Position numbers and translations under genes: made by a program
The notes under the pieces: generated by a model
Told to the model about the DNA's origin: nothing
The model's database searches: none
Seen by the model: the letters and a program-made list of their open reading frames with translations, nothing else
Part shown: piece after piece, positions 10,169 through 21,078 of the stretch
Layout of the letters: each line of letters opens with the position of its first letter
How positions within the stretch are numbered: position 1 is the first letter of the stretch
Origin: Nitzschia sp. DOCU1
Taxonomy: Eukaryota > Bacillariophyta > Bacillariophyceae > Bacillariales > Bacillariaceae
Assembly (NCBI GenBank): GCA_951394045.1
Contig: OX595997.1
Coordinates: 1,736,001 to 1,800,000 of the forward strand
Direction of reading: 5' to 3'
DNA: 64,000 nt

Positions 10169-11649
10169 TTAGGCCCAAATTTTGAGATTGAAATCCCACG
10201 AACCAGTACACAATCCATCTCCATTGGGTGAGACCCCCAAACACGAAACATGCGAGTCATGAGCTTGATTGAGAGTAAACACCGGCGTGGCTCGATCACT
10301 CAATACATCATAGGCCATTACACTTGAATCGGAATGTCCACAAAAAAGGAGTCGACCCGACTTGGAAAAGGCGATAGAAGTATAACCTTGCATATCCGGC
10401 ATGGCATCATCCTGAGTTTTGAGTTGTCCAAATTTGGTAACTTCTTGATAGGCTCTCATGTCCCATACACGAGCCGTACCATCTTCACTGCAGGTCGCAA
10501 AGGCATTGCCATCGCTGGGCATGAAATCAATGCCATTGACATCGCCTTGGTGGCCAGTAAATGTCTGTACGGAACCTTCTTTGGAGGAACTACTTCGAAT
10601 ATCCCATACTTTGATGGTTTTGTCCACCGAACAACTCACAAAGACGTTTGGATCGTTTGGGCGGAGACTTAAAAACATGGCATCAGCTTCATGTTCGGCA
10701 AAGGTATCCAAGACTCGACCAGAGGCAATGTCCCATCGAATACAAGTCGAATCACCCGAACTAGTCAAAATGTGTTGTTCACTGAGAAACCGGCAACAAC
10801 TCAAAAAGCCATCATGACTGGCCATTTCCATGGCCATGTTTGGCTTATCGAGTTTGTACACTGTGCACAAGTTATCGAGGCCTCCACACGCTACCATGTT
10901 GCCCATGCTTTGTTCCATGCCGACGCTCATGACATAGGAACTCTTGAGCGAAATGGATTGAATCTTATTGGCAGTGACCGTGTTCCACACCAACAAATTG
11001 CCGTCTTGGGATGCCGAAACGACAGAGCGAGAATCACCGGACCAGTGCTGCGCAGGAGGAAAGGAAGGCAATGAGTGAGAGGGGGCTTCTGTTGTTGTAA
11101 TGCCTGCATTACTACTACCATAACTTACCAAGGCCGTAATCTTTCCAAAGTGGCCCTTGAGGATCCGACGACATTTTGTCGCTGGAGGAGCTCGCAAAGG
11201 AGGCGTAGGGGCACTGGAGCGAATCGAGTTGGAGTCTTTTTTAGCCGTCAGGGCCTTGTCAATGCTGCTTTGCAGGGAAGCAATCTAGTACAACAAAAGG
11301 CAAGTAGGTGAGAATAGAAGTGCCTGGAACGAACCGGCAATTTCGGTATTCCAACAACCCAGCAACGAGACGTTTGACACCCACAAGACGCCAATGGATC
11401 CAAGCCAAGCATGCAGATAGAGAGTCACTACTACTACATAGCAGCAGCAGCAGCAGCAGCAGCAGCAATGTTTGGATCCGACAGGAAACGCAACGTGCCA
11501 TGCATTGCACAATGGCAAGTGCCAGAAGGAAATAGCACGGTGCTTCCGACACAACGAATCCCTAGTCGGCGTTTCAATCACGAACGCCGCCTCATGGTAC
11601 GAACCTGACCTCGGGCATTCTCAATGCGAGTATTGAGATCTGCTGCCAT
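10169..11649 (-). CDS. Heterotrimeric G-protein beta subunit
   Basis: Three exons on the minus strand: 11605-11649, 11129-11284 and 10169-11047. Introns of 320 and 81 bp are GT-AG, and exon lengths of 45 and 156 bp keep the frame. The spliced product is 359 aa, close to the usual 340. The N-terminus (MAADLNTRIENARGQ, then IASLQSSIDKAL) is the coiled-coil helix that binds G-gamma. It is followed by seven WD40 repeats typical of G-beta: ILKGHFGKITALHWS, VSASQDGNLLVWN, VACGGLDNLCTVY, GDSTCIRWD, SVDKTIKVWD, CSEDGTARVWD, and the closing GSWDFNLKIWA. It should form a Gbeta-gamma dimer in receptor-coupled signalling. Intron 1 carries an AGC run of about nine units. No G-gamma or G-alpha gene is visible nearby. 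Confidence 0.93.
11441..11467. repeat. (AGC)n microsatellite inside G-beta intron 1
   Basis: A pure AGC run of about nine units. It lies wholly within the 320-bp first intron, so it does not encode protein here. Confidence 0.8.
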
Positions 11650-12423
11650 TGTTGTTGATCTTCAAGATAACACCAAAGAATCAAAACAAAAGAAAGAGAC
11701 GGTCTTTCAATAGTGGTCCACCTCAATAACAACCACCACAAAAGGGATAGACACACGAGGGTCTTGGTCGTCGGCCGGGGTGCGACAAAAATTACGTTGT
11801 GCGGCTTCTTGACATATCCAAGCGAAGTCTGTGTTCGTCGGAGCTCTGTGCGCGCATCGGACACCTCGGCGAAGCGGACAAGAAATCCGATTGACCGATC
11901 GAAAGCAAGACTGCGCTGGGGATTCAACTCATCGGTCATACGAGTCGATTCACGCGCGCAGCTAGCAGCTAGCTACAGTAGAGCGGTTCGAGAGAAGCTC
12001 GACACCAACCCAGTAGTAAGCGAGCAGCAAATAACCTATACATTGGAAATTCATTTAGAATGGCGGCGCATGCGTCTCATAGTATTCCTCCAGCCCCACC
12101 AATCGAGGCGCAGCGCCCAAGCAGCATTAAGAATAATGCATTCTACTTGCCAGCAGCAGCGGCGTGCTTACCGTAGTACTACTCCCGCCGCGGCACTGTG
12201 CATTTGGCCTTGCCAATAAACTACAATATCGACTAGATCAGTATCAGCTCAATTGCATAAATACTAGTTGTGGGGCTTGGAATAGTATGATTTCTGGTAT
12301 CACGCTTATCGAGCTTCCATTGTAACGCGTCTTTCCAATCCGATTGAGTCAGTGTCGTCGTAAATGGATTGTTGTTGTAGCCTTTCTCGCAAGACAACCT
12401 ACGGTTATCCTGTTGCCTTTTCT
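11650..12423. other. Intergenic
   Basis: Upstream of the G-beta gene and downstream of the methyltransferase gene. Overlapping short ORFs on both strands show no family resemblance. Confidence 0.45.
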
Positions 12424-13443
12424 CTATCGTAGTGAAAGTGTCAACTTTACAAATCGATCGCCATCTTGTCGGGCGTCAACAGCTCCCTGGCTCCTATACA
12501 AGAGCATTTCCTGTCGTTCTACCAGCAAGGACCCATCTGCAGACTTGGATTCGACGAGCTCTAAAAAGGCCGGCATGGACTCCCTTGTTTCTGGCTTGAG
12601 TGGTGAGACTAGCACAATCTTGCGAGCTCCACAGTCCTTCAAAAGAGTCTCCAAAGTATTCCACAAAGGTGCAAGATCCATGGGATAGTAAATCAAGTCC
12701 GATCCAATGACCAAGTCAATCGTAGCACCAATAGCCGTTGCTGCCTCTTTCACGCTAGTTTGGTCATGCCAATCCAGTTTCCGCACCAGTGCACCTTGTT
12801 CTGGATGCTGCACATTGTATTTTAGGTTGATCCCATGCCAAACCTCGGGCACTAGACGTTCCGCTTCCCATTCTATTTCGTCCGAATACCAAAAGTCGGT
12901 GGCGACTACCATGGGCACTTTTAGGGCATCACGACACACAATCGATGGAAGTCCACATCCAGCCCCCAACTCTAAGACAGAACCTAATGACGCAGCATCG
13001 CTCACGCCAAATTCATGAACCAACCAAAGACAAAGAGCCAAACTACTCGGCCATACTTGATGTCCCAACTTTCCACATCCAAACGATGTGGTTCGTACTT
13101 GATGGATTTCTCCGTCTTTGGCGCTATTGTCAAATTGAAAATATTGTCTTTGCGTGGGATATAAAATTTCCAATTCGTCCTCGTCGGGCTTGTCGCGTTC
13201 CCTTGGCAGTGCTGCCAATTCGTAGCCAGTAGCCAAAACCGTATCCGACGCTGGATCGACCAACGTCAAGGTCCGAAGAATGGAACGAGTCTCTTGTTCA
13301 CTCTCATCATGGGCCAACCGCAACACGGTGGAAGGTCGTGGCAGGAACAACGGTTTGGAGGGAATGCCGAGGGCGAAAGCGGCAATGCCATTCAATTGTG
13401 GGGCCAGGAGTACTAGTGAAAGGTTCCACCACGTAGGGATCAT
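12424..13443 (-). CDS. Class I methyltransferase (METTL21/FAM86-like), possibly organelle-targeted
   Basis: Single exon with ATG at 13443, 339 aa. SAM-binding motif I is LELGAGCG at residues 157-164, preceded by the family's HQVWPSSLALCLWL helix (128-141). The acidic loop is ATDF (181-184), and the motif typical of Methyltransf_16 protein-lysine methyltransferases is GSDLIYYP (247-254). The N-terminus (WWNLSLVLLAPQLNGIAAFALG) looks like a signal peptide ending in Ala-Ala-Phe, resembling diatom ASAFAP plastid-targeting sites, followed by a Ser/Arg-containing stretch. Plastid delivery is inference. The substrate is unknown; members of the family methylate lysines on specific proteins. A second, divergent member lies 755 bp away on the same strand. 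Confidence 0.8.
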   Translation of the reverse strand: MIPTWWNLSLVLLAPQLNGIAAFALGIPSKPLFLPRPSTVLRLAHDESEQETRSILRTLTLVDPASDTVLATGYELAALPRERDKPDEDELEILYPTQRQYFQFDNSAKDGEIHQVRTTSFGCGKLGHQVWPSSLALCLWLVHEFGVSDAASLGSVLELGAGCGLPSIVCRDALKVPMVVATDFWYSDEIEWEAERLVPEVWHGINLKYNVQHPEQGALVRKLDWHDQTSVKEAATAIGATIDLVIGSDLIYYPMDLAPLWNTLETLLKDCGARKIVLVSPLKPETRESMPAFLELVESKSADGSLLVERQEMLLYRSQGAVDARQDGDRFVKLTLSLR

Positions 13444-14197
13444 ACCCCTAACGACAAGTTGCTACTTGTAGTAGTAGTGGAATGACAGATAGGGTGTCTA
13501 TCGTCAACAGTTGTGTGTCAGAGAGACCCCATGGTCGAACGACATGCTGCGTCGCCTTTTACGGAGAGGTTCGTGGCCGTTCTTGGGGGGGAAGCAGCTG
13601 TGGAACTTAAACTTCCCCCCGACTGACGTACGCACGGGTGCACCGTTGCGGCGGGCTGTACCAGGTACCAATTCCAGCTCCTATTTCTACTAGTTAGCTG
13701 TGACCACGGCAGAAAAACGACCACAAAGAGAGGACCGTCTACTACAAATGGCAGGTTGACTGTCCAAGACGAAGATTAACATGAATTCGAGCGGCTAGGA
13801 GAATCAGTACGCCCGAGACTTGGTGAAATGAGGCTAGAGTTTTGGAAGGCCAAGTCCACCCTTGGATCGCAGTTCTACTAGTTACGCAGTCGCAATACAC
13901 AAGCGTCATTTTGTTCAATAAATTGAATCTTTGTGCTTATTGATATTGATCAAACGTAAAGGAGGCCAGGAGATTCACTGCCATAGCGGTTCTTTCGAGT
14001 AACGACGGGGCAATGGAGAAAACTCGTCGGTACGTTGAGGGGTCACGCCACGTAGGGACAGCGATATCGATCGAGCGCAAGAAATAGTCCAACCTTTATT
14101 AGAATTGCTTTTGTGGAAGCGGGAAAGGCTACTGCGAGCAGGTAATAGAGAGCGTCATTTGCGGCTGGGGACGGGGAACTCTTTTTAGTCTTCGGCC
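13444..14197. other. Intergenic
   Basis: Separates the two methyltransferase genes. No repeat or gene of note was seen; only short ORFs occur. Confidence 0.45.
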
Positions 14198-15157
14198 TCA
14201 TGATTTCATTATCGGTGTCCCTTCCTCGACCGTTTGACCTTTGGTAACATAGATTTCGATAACATGATGAGGATCATCATCATTGAGCAAAACTAGTTGG
14301 ATAGGACATTGAACGGTTCCTGTCGCCTCGAGGCGTTTCAAAAAATCCTCCAGGCAATCGCCATTGCGGCGTTCCACACTCGTCACCAGTAGCGTCGATG
14401 GAGACAACCGAGCAACTTCAGCCAACACATCGGCCAAGGCTTCTAATGCAGCGCGTCCATATAATGGCTCGTAGATGCAGTCACAGTTTAGGCAAATATC
14501 AAATAGTGGTCGTTGCTTTCTCCTGTCGTCGTCGTTGGTAGAATGCCCCAGCCGTTCAGCTTCTTCTTGCTTCCACAAGTCTCGCAATCCTTCTACTGAC
14601 CAGTCCAACGCTCGTGCTTGTATCGATTTACCGTGATACTCTGAAAAATTCTCTTGAACATTGGCCACTAGTTGCGGTAGTAGATCGGGCATGTCGGTCA
14701 AGACGACGCGAGGTACGGGAGCATGCAATTCGCTTGTGTCATCATCATCATCGTGCGGTCGTTCGTGCAGCAAGTGCCACAACATGGACGGTACACCCAA
14801 TCCACAGCCCAACTCCAACAGAGTAGCCCCCCTACTACTGGATGACACTGGATTGTGTTCTTGTAGCAAGTATTCCAGCGCGACAATGGCAGCTTTCCAC
14901 ACTCGAGTGCCGGCCCACTGGGTTCCGTCAAACAAGGGGGCAATGGCATCTTCCGTTAATTTCGTTGACAAATGCAATGGACGATGAGTTCCTGGCCACT
15001 GAATGGTCAAGCCTGTTTCAACACCATGTTCCCATGTGCTTTCAATAAAGTCAAATTCGTTTTCAGACGACGCCGACGACGAGTCAGAACCATCATCGTG
15101 GTGCTTCGTGCCCGATGGTTCCGGGGCATTTTCATGGCTTAATCGTGACGAGGACAT
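14198..15157 (-). CDS. Class I methyltransferase (Methyltransf_16-like), cytosolic/nuclear type
   Basis: Single exon with ATG at 15157, 319 aa. After a Ser/Asp/Glu-rich N-terminus without targeting signal come GTRVWKAAIVALEYLL (83-98), motif I LELGCGLGVPS (114-124), an acidic motif VLTDMPDLLPQL, and the post-motif II signature NCDCIYEPLYG that defines the METTL21/EFM-type protein methyltransferases. An Asp run (DDDDD) sits in the loop after motif I. Sequence identity to the neighbour at 12.4-13.4 kb is confined to the core motifs, so this looks like an old pair or coincidence rather than a recent duplication. The substrate is unknown. Confidence 0.8.
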   Translation of the reverse strand: MSSSRLSHENAPEPSGTKHHDDGSDSSSASSENEFDFIESTWEHGVETGLTIQWPGTHRPLHLSTKLTEDAIAPLFDGTQWAGTRVWKAAIVALEYLLQEHNPVSSSSRGATLLELGCGLGVPSMLWHLLHERPHDDDDDTSELHAPVPRVVLTDMPDLLPQLVANVQENFSEYHGKSIQARALDWSVEGLRDLWKQEEAERLGHSTNDDDRRKQRPLFDICLNCDCIYEPLYGRAALEALADVLAEVARLSPSTLLVTSVERRNGDCLEDFLKRLEATGTVQCPIQLVLLNDDDPHHVIEIYVTKGQTVEEGTPIMKS

Positions 15158-15905
15158 TGCTTTTCTTGCTCGCTTGAATGCTATTTCGGTAGGAACAACC
15201 GTGAAGGTGATTGAAAGTTTAATGCTAGAGTGACACGGGCATCCCCATGGTGGACAGTTTCAGTATGGCAAAGCGGCGAATCCAAAATCCTTGGTTCTGG
15301 TGGATGCAGACGGGTATACAGCAAGACCGCCTACCCACATGATAATTTTTGGCGCGCTTCGTCGGAGTGGCTTCTCCTTCCGACCCAACGCCGAAGGCGG
15401 ACCAATCGGAACTGCTGACGACATTCCCTACGTACCTGGTACAAGACACGTCTTCCTTTCGTTAAGGAATTCAAACTTATCAACATCCTCAGAACTAATT
15501 ATCGTATTGCGTCACACCCACCGAGGATGGCCTTAGTCCCGGGCTGCATCGACCTGGCATCAAAATTACACACCACAAGAATCAATCAAAGCTCGCGTAC
15601 TGAACGACGCCGGGGAAACAGGCCCACACACAGAGCATTTAGGTAAGGTACGAAAGAACAAAAAGATGGAAACTCCAAAAGGCATTCTCGTTCCAAGTTT
15701 TTTGCTCAACGTCAATCAGGCGAAATCAAAAGGTGCTCCATGATAAAGTCTCTGTCAGTATCCAAGCTGATATTGCCACAAACGAAACCGCCTCTGACAT
15801 ACGCGAAACCCGAAGTCGGCGCTTTCCGTCATAGATTTTCTTCTGCCTTCGCCCTTCTCTCCCCCCGACAAAAATAACGAGAACAGCATCGACAACAACG
15901 AGAAA
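15158..15905. other. Intergenic between divergent genes
   Basis: Presumed promoter region for the methyltransferase (left) and the RING protein (right). No distinct motif recognised. Confidence 0.45.
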
Positions 15906-17536
15906 ATGGATGAGAACACAATGGATACGAGGATTAACAACGGCATGGACTGGGAAAGAGCCACAAACGCTACCATGGAGGACGAATTCTTCAATTACTC
16001 TGCTAGTAGTAGCACTAACGGCACTTCGTTGACGCCCCCCAATAACACCCTTTTGGATCTGCCGCCGCCATTGAATGCGACAGCATCGCCACAAGGAATG
16101 GACAGCAAGAATAATGATATCTGGGCCAACTTGATGGCTGTCGGCTGGATCTTTGTTATCTTGTATTGTTGTTGTTGCAAACGACGGGTACCGTCACGAG
16201 AACATTGGAGAGGTGACGAAATTCGAAGGCGGTATCAAGAAATGTTAGCCCGCGAAAGGGCCAAGGAGGAGAAGGAACAACAAACGCCCGAGTATCGACA
16301 CAAGCTGGTTCAGCATAATATGAGGACCAAAGTAAGTGTCGATTGACGGTATCATCATCGGCTGGCAGTGTATTATTGTGTTTCTTACCGTGCTTTTCTT
16401 TTCGCCGCCATGAACAGAGAGTGATTGCCAAGGACGCCGAAGGGAGCTTGACACTGGGCCGCGTGGATTGCGAGACGGGCGGTGCAAGTGAAGCTTCACC
16501 ACCACAACAACCTGTACAACAAGAAGGAGATAACCAAGAAGAACATGCATGTGTTATTTGTTTGGATTCCTTTCAAGTAGGAGACGTCGTGTCATGGCCG
16601 CGGTTCTCGGACGAATGTCAGCATGTATATCATACCGAATGCATTGAGCAATGGCTGGAAGGCAAACGCCAAGACGAATGTCCCTCGTGTCGGCATCGGA
16701 TAATTGTGGAAGATCCACCACTGGATTTGGAAGAAGAAAAGGGATCTCTTAAGATTGATACCGACGCATGCCCATCCCACGTTCACCAAGACCCCTCTCA
16801 AAAGGAAGAAGAGTCCTTCTTTGTGATTGTTCATGGCTTGATTTCGCGAGCCGCACGACGGGCGAGTTATTCGCTTGTTGGAAACAAAGGGTCCTTTGAT
16901 GAATCCGCCGACCAACAGATTCCGAGTGGTCTGCCTCCTGCATCTCCATTTAGACGCGTCGTTAGTCACGAACCCACACGATCCCCTCCCATTATGGTTG
17001 TTGGTGGTATCCTGCGCCGAGCGCCAGGTGCTGCTGTACCGGTCAATCTGTCTCTTCACAATCTAATGGGCCATCACAACGATAATGATCGCTATTGTCA
17101 GATTGTGGCGACGGGAAGTAGTGACCTGGAAGAAGATGAGGACTACTACGACGTGGAGGCTGCAGATTCTGGGCCCCTTTCTTTTCGTCGGGTAAAGTCG
17201 GATCTTTCGGGGACTCCGGCGCGTCATCTTCGACGTTATCCCATGTTGCGAACGAATAGCACTGGGGGCACGTCGTGTTCGTCGGGGAGCAGCGACAGCA
17301 GCGAAGGACCGCCCGCCGTCCATCGACAGAGTGCGCTAGCCAACGAGGAAACGGTACCAGATCAAATGATTGATGTTTCGGACACCTCGGGTGGTGCTGG
17401 AGATGACGAGGAAGATGATTTAGAATGGCTTGTACCCAACGGCGCTGCGCCCATGGCACCGACGGAGGAGGAAGACCACATGGCGACTACACCTACTACT
17501 TGCGAGCAAAAGGCAGATTCTTCCACGGAAGTCTAG
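15906..17536 (+). CDS. Membrane-anchored RING-H2 finger protein (putative E3 ubiquitin ligase)
   Basis: Exons 15906-16331 and 16418-17536 are joined across an 86-bp GT-AG intron; without splicing the first frame stops four codons later. The product is 514 aa. It has an Asn-rich, probably lumenal N-terminus and one membrane segment (LMAVGWIFVILYCCCC) followed by a basic stop-transfer. A charged helix follows, then a RING-H2 with ligands CVIC, DECQH, YHTEC and CPSC, in C-x2-C...C-x-H-x2-H-x2-C...C-x2-C order. Such ATL-like proteins recruit E2 enzymes for ubiquitination at membranes. The C-terminal 280 residues are Ser/Asp/Glu-rich and low complexity, with a Cys- and Ser-rich tract. The partner is unknown. 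Confidence 0.85.
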
Positions 17537-18971
17537 GCGATGAAAGTGTTACTCCACGAGAATAGCAGGGCTTTGGTGGATCATACCTATAGAAGGATGA
17601 TAGCTGCCCCAAGTCCTACTACCTTGACCGTAGAGCAACTTCAAAATCGGATTCTACTACTCTAGGACCTTTGCCATAGTACGATATACTACTAGTGGAG
17701 TAAACTTTGCCATGTCTCTCTAACACACAGTTCTTGTGACGCCTGTGAAGTTTTGGAGCATGCGCGGCAGTTCGGCATGAAGTTTTGGAGCATGGCGGCA
17801 GTTTGAGATGCCACTGGGATCGTTTTCGGAACTTGGAGCACGGTTGAAGCGCCATTATGCAACTCGATGAAAATCTACCGATAGTGAAGAGGGATGTCAA
17901 GTGCCGCTGTGAATTTTGGAAACTCATCTTGTTTGGGCCTTCTCCTGTGTCTCTCTTTCTCGGTCTCGCCGAAATTCTGGTTTCAAAGTGGCTGATCCAT
18001 CCTTTAGTACGCGGACTATTTAGGTCATTTGGTGCAAAAAGCCAAAAGTTCTACTAGCGTGGTGTGGTTAGCGGAACTACGTTGCTGCAGGCATTCCAAG
18101 ATACTCGTCATCTAAGCCGGTAGCTAGCTAATAGTTTGAAAATTCTGCACCACACCCAATGATGCGGCTGATGTGCACCCTTGACGGATCAAATCGAAGG
18201 AAAGCCAAACGCGCATTTGCAAGGTACGTAAGAAGTCTTTTGACCTCTTTGACCAAACGGCGGAATCTCTCGTACCTACTGCCTCTGGCCTTTGTCCATT
18301 CTAGTATAGTGAAAGCAGCGTACAGTATCATGTGTAGAGAGAGCCCATCGTACTCTGTCCTCCAACCTATACGCCTCCAAAGATAAGAGTCTCTACTAGG
18401 ACTCTCTCACTACACCTATGTCGAGCGGTGCGCAGCTGCACCAGTAGTCTTGCGCCCAGTATCATCATGGGCTATCGAGGAAATTCAGACGTTCGAGGAA
18501 GTACTCTCTGTAGAGTCAATGCCGACAACAAGGAGGGTATTGGGGGTGCAAAGTAAACGATTTCTCTTTTGGGCTTATTGACGACTACAAACAAGACTCG
18601 GGTTTGAGTTAGTTCTTTTGTGTTTTGGTTTGTGGATTGGATTGGTTTGTGGACTTGCGCTCTTGTTTCCTCTTGTTCTAGCTAGCTAGCGTCGCTATCT
18701 TACTCACGAATTCATGTCCTACTACTGCAGTCGGATCGGGTAATGTAACATCGTGTAAACTTTTGCCAAGCCGAATGAATCGCCTTTGGATCTAGCTACC
18801 TGGCATTAATGCTGTAACTGACCCTGCTGCAGTAACCTCGTTCCCGTAGCTATCCATGCGATTCACATACAAAACGATAACCGACAAAAGATTCAGCTAC
18901 AAACGAATTACCATCACAGTCCGCAGTTGTACTGCTTCACACTTTGGACATGTAAACGTTACAATGGCTCA
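17537..18971. other. Intergenic
   Basis: About 1.4 kb. A near-duplicate GAAGTTTTGGAGCATG occurs twice around 17747-17793. Otherwise only short overlapping ORFs and TAG-rich stretches. No gene supported. Confidence 0.45.
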
Positions 18972-20351
18972 TCATGGTTCCGAAGATGCCCCACTGCTGC
19001 TATTCTCCTCGCTTTCATTCTTTAGATAGCCTTCCAACTCTTTCAAATCGTCCGGACTGCCCATGAAACAGGGCGACTTTTGATGAATGCGTTCCGGTCT
19101 CATATCCAACAAGTTTCGTCCTTGTTCATCCATGGCCTTGCCTCCTGCATGATGTACTACAAATGCCATGGGCGCCGACTTGTACAACAATTGCAAATTC
19201 CCTTGTGGCTTTTCCATCTTGTCGGACGGATACGCAAAGATTCCTCCATATAGCAGTGTTCGATGAATATCACCCACCATACTTCCCACGTAACGATGCG
19301 CATATCGTTGTTTGGTTTCCCCTTGTCCCAATTTGAGATTTTTGAGATATGTTTTCCATGGATCATTCCATCCTTCACTATTGGCTTCATTACAAGAGTA
19401 AACATTGCCTCGGGGTGGAATAGTCAAATTGTCATGTGTCAAGACAAATTCTTGAATTTGTGGATCCAAGGTAAATCCATACACGCCATTGGCTAGCGTA
19501 AACACTAGGACAGTTGCCGAACTATACAAGCAATATCCTGCTGCTCGCATATTGCGGGCAGGTTGCAAGACGGCTTGTAGTAAATCACTTTGATCATTGA
19601 CGTCCTTGGATGACAAAGTCGTGGCTCTTGCAAAGACCCCAAAGACAGTGCCAGTACAGATACTCGCATCGGCATTGCCGGATCCATCCAAGGGATCCAG
19701 ACAAGCGACAAAATTTTCATCGTAAGCTACCAATACTCCCGGTTGATGTTGTTGCGGTTGTTCACTATCGACTTGTGCAGCGGGAGCAATCATTTGAACC
19801 GTGCCTGTAAATTTCAATGCATTTTTGAGAACATTGGTGGACAATTTATCCAGTCGTTTCATGGAATAATAGCGGCCATCACTATAATCATCTGTCGTTG
19901 TTGACGCATTGCTGCCGTCTTCGGTTTCCAAATCATTTTGAATACTGTACACGAGACCGGCTCGATTGACTAAATTGGCAATAGTTTTGCAGCTTAGTTC
20001 CAAAGCCAACAAAATGTTTTGCAAATCTTGATACTCGGGATGTTCCTTGACTTGATTCGACAAGAATCGACTCAGAGTGACGCGGGCAGATCCGTACGGA
20101 ATCATGGACGAAGGTTCGGGTGGAGCGTAATATTGAGAATCAATCGTCATGGAACCCGTCTCTTGGGAAGCCGTAGTCGTAGTCGTAGCCTCTAGACGAA
20201 CTAGCGACTGCGGCAACTTGCCCGGCGATGAAAAGGCTCCCACCCTGGGTAGCAGCAGCTGCAGCAGCAGCGGCGGCAACAAGAACGGCAGCCATGGCGA
20301 GAGACGTCGACGGGACGCAGATCCCCACGTCCTGCTTTGCAAGGATCGCAT
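18972..20351 (-). CDS. Plastid-type fructose-1,6-bisphosphatase-like protein with altered metal site
   Basis: Single exon, ATG at 20351, 459 aa. The N-terminus has a hydrophobic signal (PWLPFLLPPLLLQLLL) and VGAFSSP with Phe at residue 40, matching diatom plastid targeting. The FBPase core is clear: RLDKLST (166-172), LDPLDGSGNADAS (218-230), RYVGSMVGDIHRTLLYGG (353-370) and APMAFVVHHAGG (393-404). Compared with the family, several conserved residues differ. The SEE acidic metal-ligand motif after the NALK...G helix is replaced by APAA (189-192). The Glu of LLYE is Lys (LLYKS, 388-392). GSSN is GSGN, and the sugar-phosphate Lys of GKL is Asn (QGNLQ). FBPase catalyses a Calvin cycle/gluconeogenic step. 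Here catalysis may be lost or changed, so I call it FBPase-like. Confidence 0.85.
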   Translation of the reverse strand: MRSLQSRTWGSASRRRLSPWLPFLLPPLLLQLLLPRVGAFSSPGKLPQSLVRLEATTTTTASQETGSMTIDSQYYAPPEPSSMIPYGSARVTLSRFLSNQVKEHPEYQDLQNILLALELSCKTIANLVNRAGLVYSIQNDLETEDGSNASTTTDDYSDGRYYSMKRLDKLSTNVLKNALKFTGTVQMIAPAAQVDSEQPQQHQPGVLVAYDENFVACLDPLDGSGNADASICTGTVFGVFARATTLSSKDVNDQSDLLQAVLQPARNMRAAGYCLYSSATVLVFTLANGVYGFTLDPQIQEFVLTHDNLTIPPRGNVYSCNEANSEGWNDPWKTYLKNLKLGQGETKQRYAHRYVGSMVGDIHRTLLYGGIFAYPSDKMEKPQGNLQLLYKSAPMAFVVHHAGGKAMDEQGRNLLDMRPERIHQKSPCFMGSPDDLKELEGYLKNESEENSSSGASSEP

Positions 20352-20790
20352 TCTTCTTTCACTGACTCTAGTTTAGGGATGGATGAATGGATGATGGTGA
20401 ATGATCGCTACTCTATCATCGTGTATCCTAACTCATCCGTCGTTGACATGGAACATGTGTCCTTGAATGGATGCGGTGATGGCTTACCAGTATGACGTCA
20501 GTGATTGTGAGGCGAACTCACTGTACTCTCCGGCTCATTCTCTATAGATCACTTGGTACCTATGTTTCTTTCTTGCATGCCAAAATTGAGAGAATGCCCA
20601 AGAAAGGATCGCCGGTCATTTGACATCAAAGAACAAAAAAGACCGCTTCGCGATCCTTGGAAAAAACAGGCCCAAGAATGCTATTACCGATAGCTAGAAA
20701 GGCCCAAGAACGCTTTGGCGTTTGTAATGAATGTCCCTCCGACCCCATTTCAGCTCACAAAAAATTTGGATCTCCAAACCACTTTGCAAC
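20352..20790. other. Intergenic between divergent genes
   Basis: Presumed bidirectional promoter area between the FBPase-like gene and the first small paralogue. GGCCCAAGAA-type short repeats occur around 20668-20708. Confidence 0.4.
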
Positions 20791-21078
20791 ATGGCTTCCT
20801 CATCGACGACATCCACAACAACCGCAACAACCACTACACGCAAACCATCCATTGTCATCATCATGCCTTCTCCATTGGAATTGGAACGACAAGAAACATC
20901 CTACGATAAACTTCGATTACGCCAACAACAACACCATGAAGATTCCTCCATATCCTTGCTATCCTCGTCATCTTTTTCGTGGTGGGAACCACTTTCCAGC
21001 GACAGTATGCATTGTAGCAAAGCCTTGTTGTCTTGTCAAGATGTAAAGGAAGAGGAACAACGTCACATGCGGCTATAA
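20791..21078 (+). CDS. Small paralogous protein A (LELERQ motif), 95 aa
   Basis: I chose the ATG at 20791 because the resulting protein aligns with the paralogue at 22263. A Ser/Thr-rich N-terminus leads to the conserved core IMPSPLELERQETSYDKLR. Then come a Ser tract, SWWEP, and a conserved C-terminus (SKALLSCQDVKEEEQRHMRL). No transmembrane segment. Function unknown. The shared core and tail, separated by a variable linker, look like two short interaction motifs. Confidence 0.65.
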   Translation: MASSSTTSTTTATTTTRKPSIVIIMPSPLELERQETSYDKLRLRQQQHHEDSSISLLSSSSFSWWEPLSSDSMHCSKALLSCQDVKEEEQRHMRL

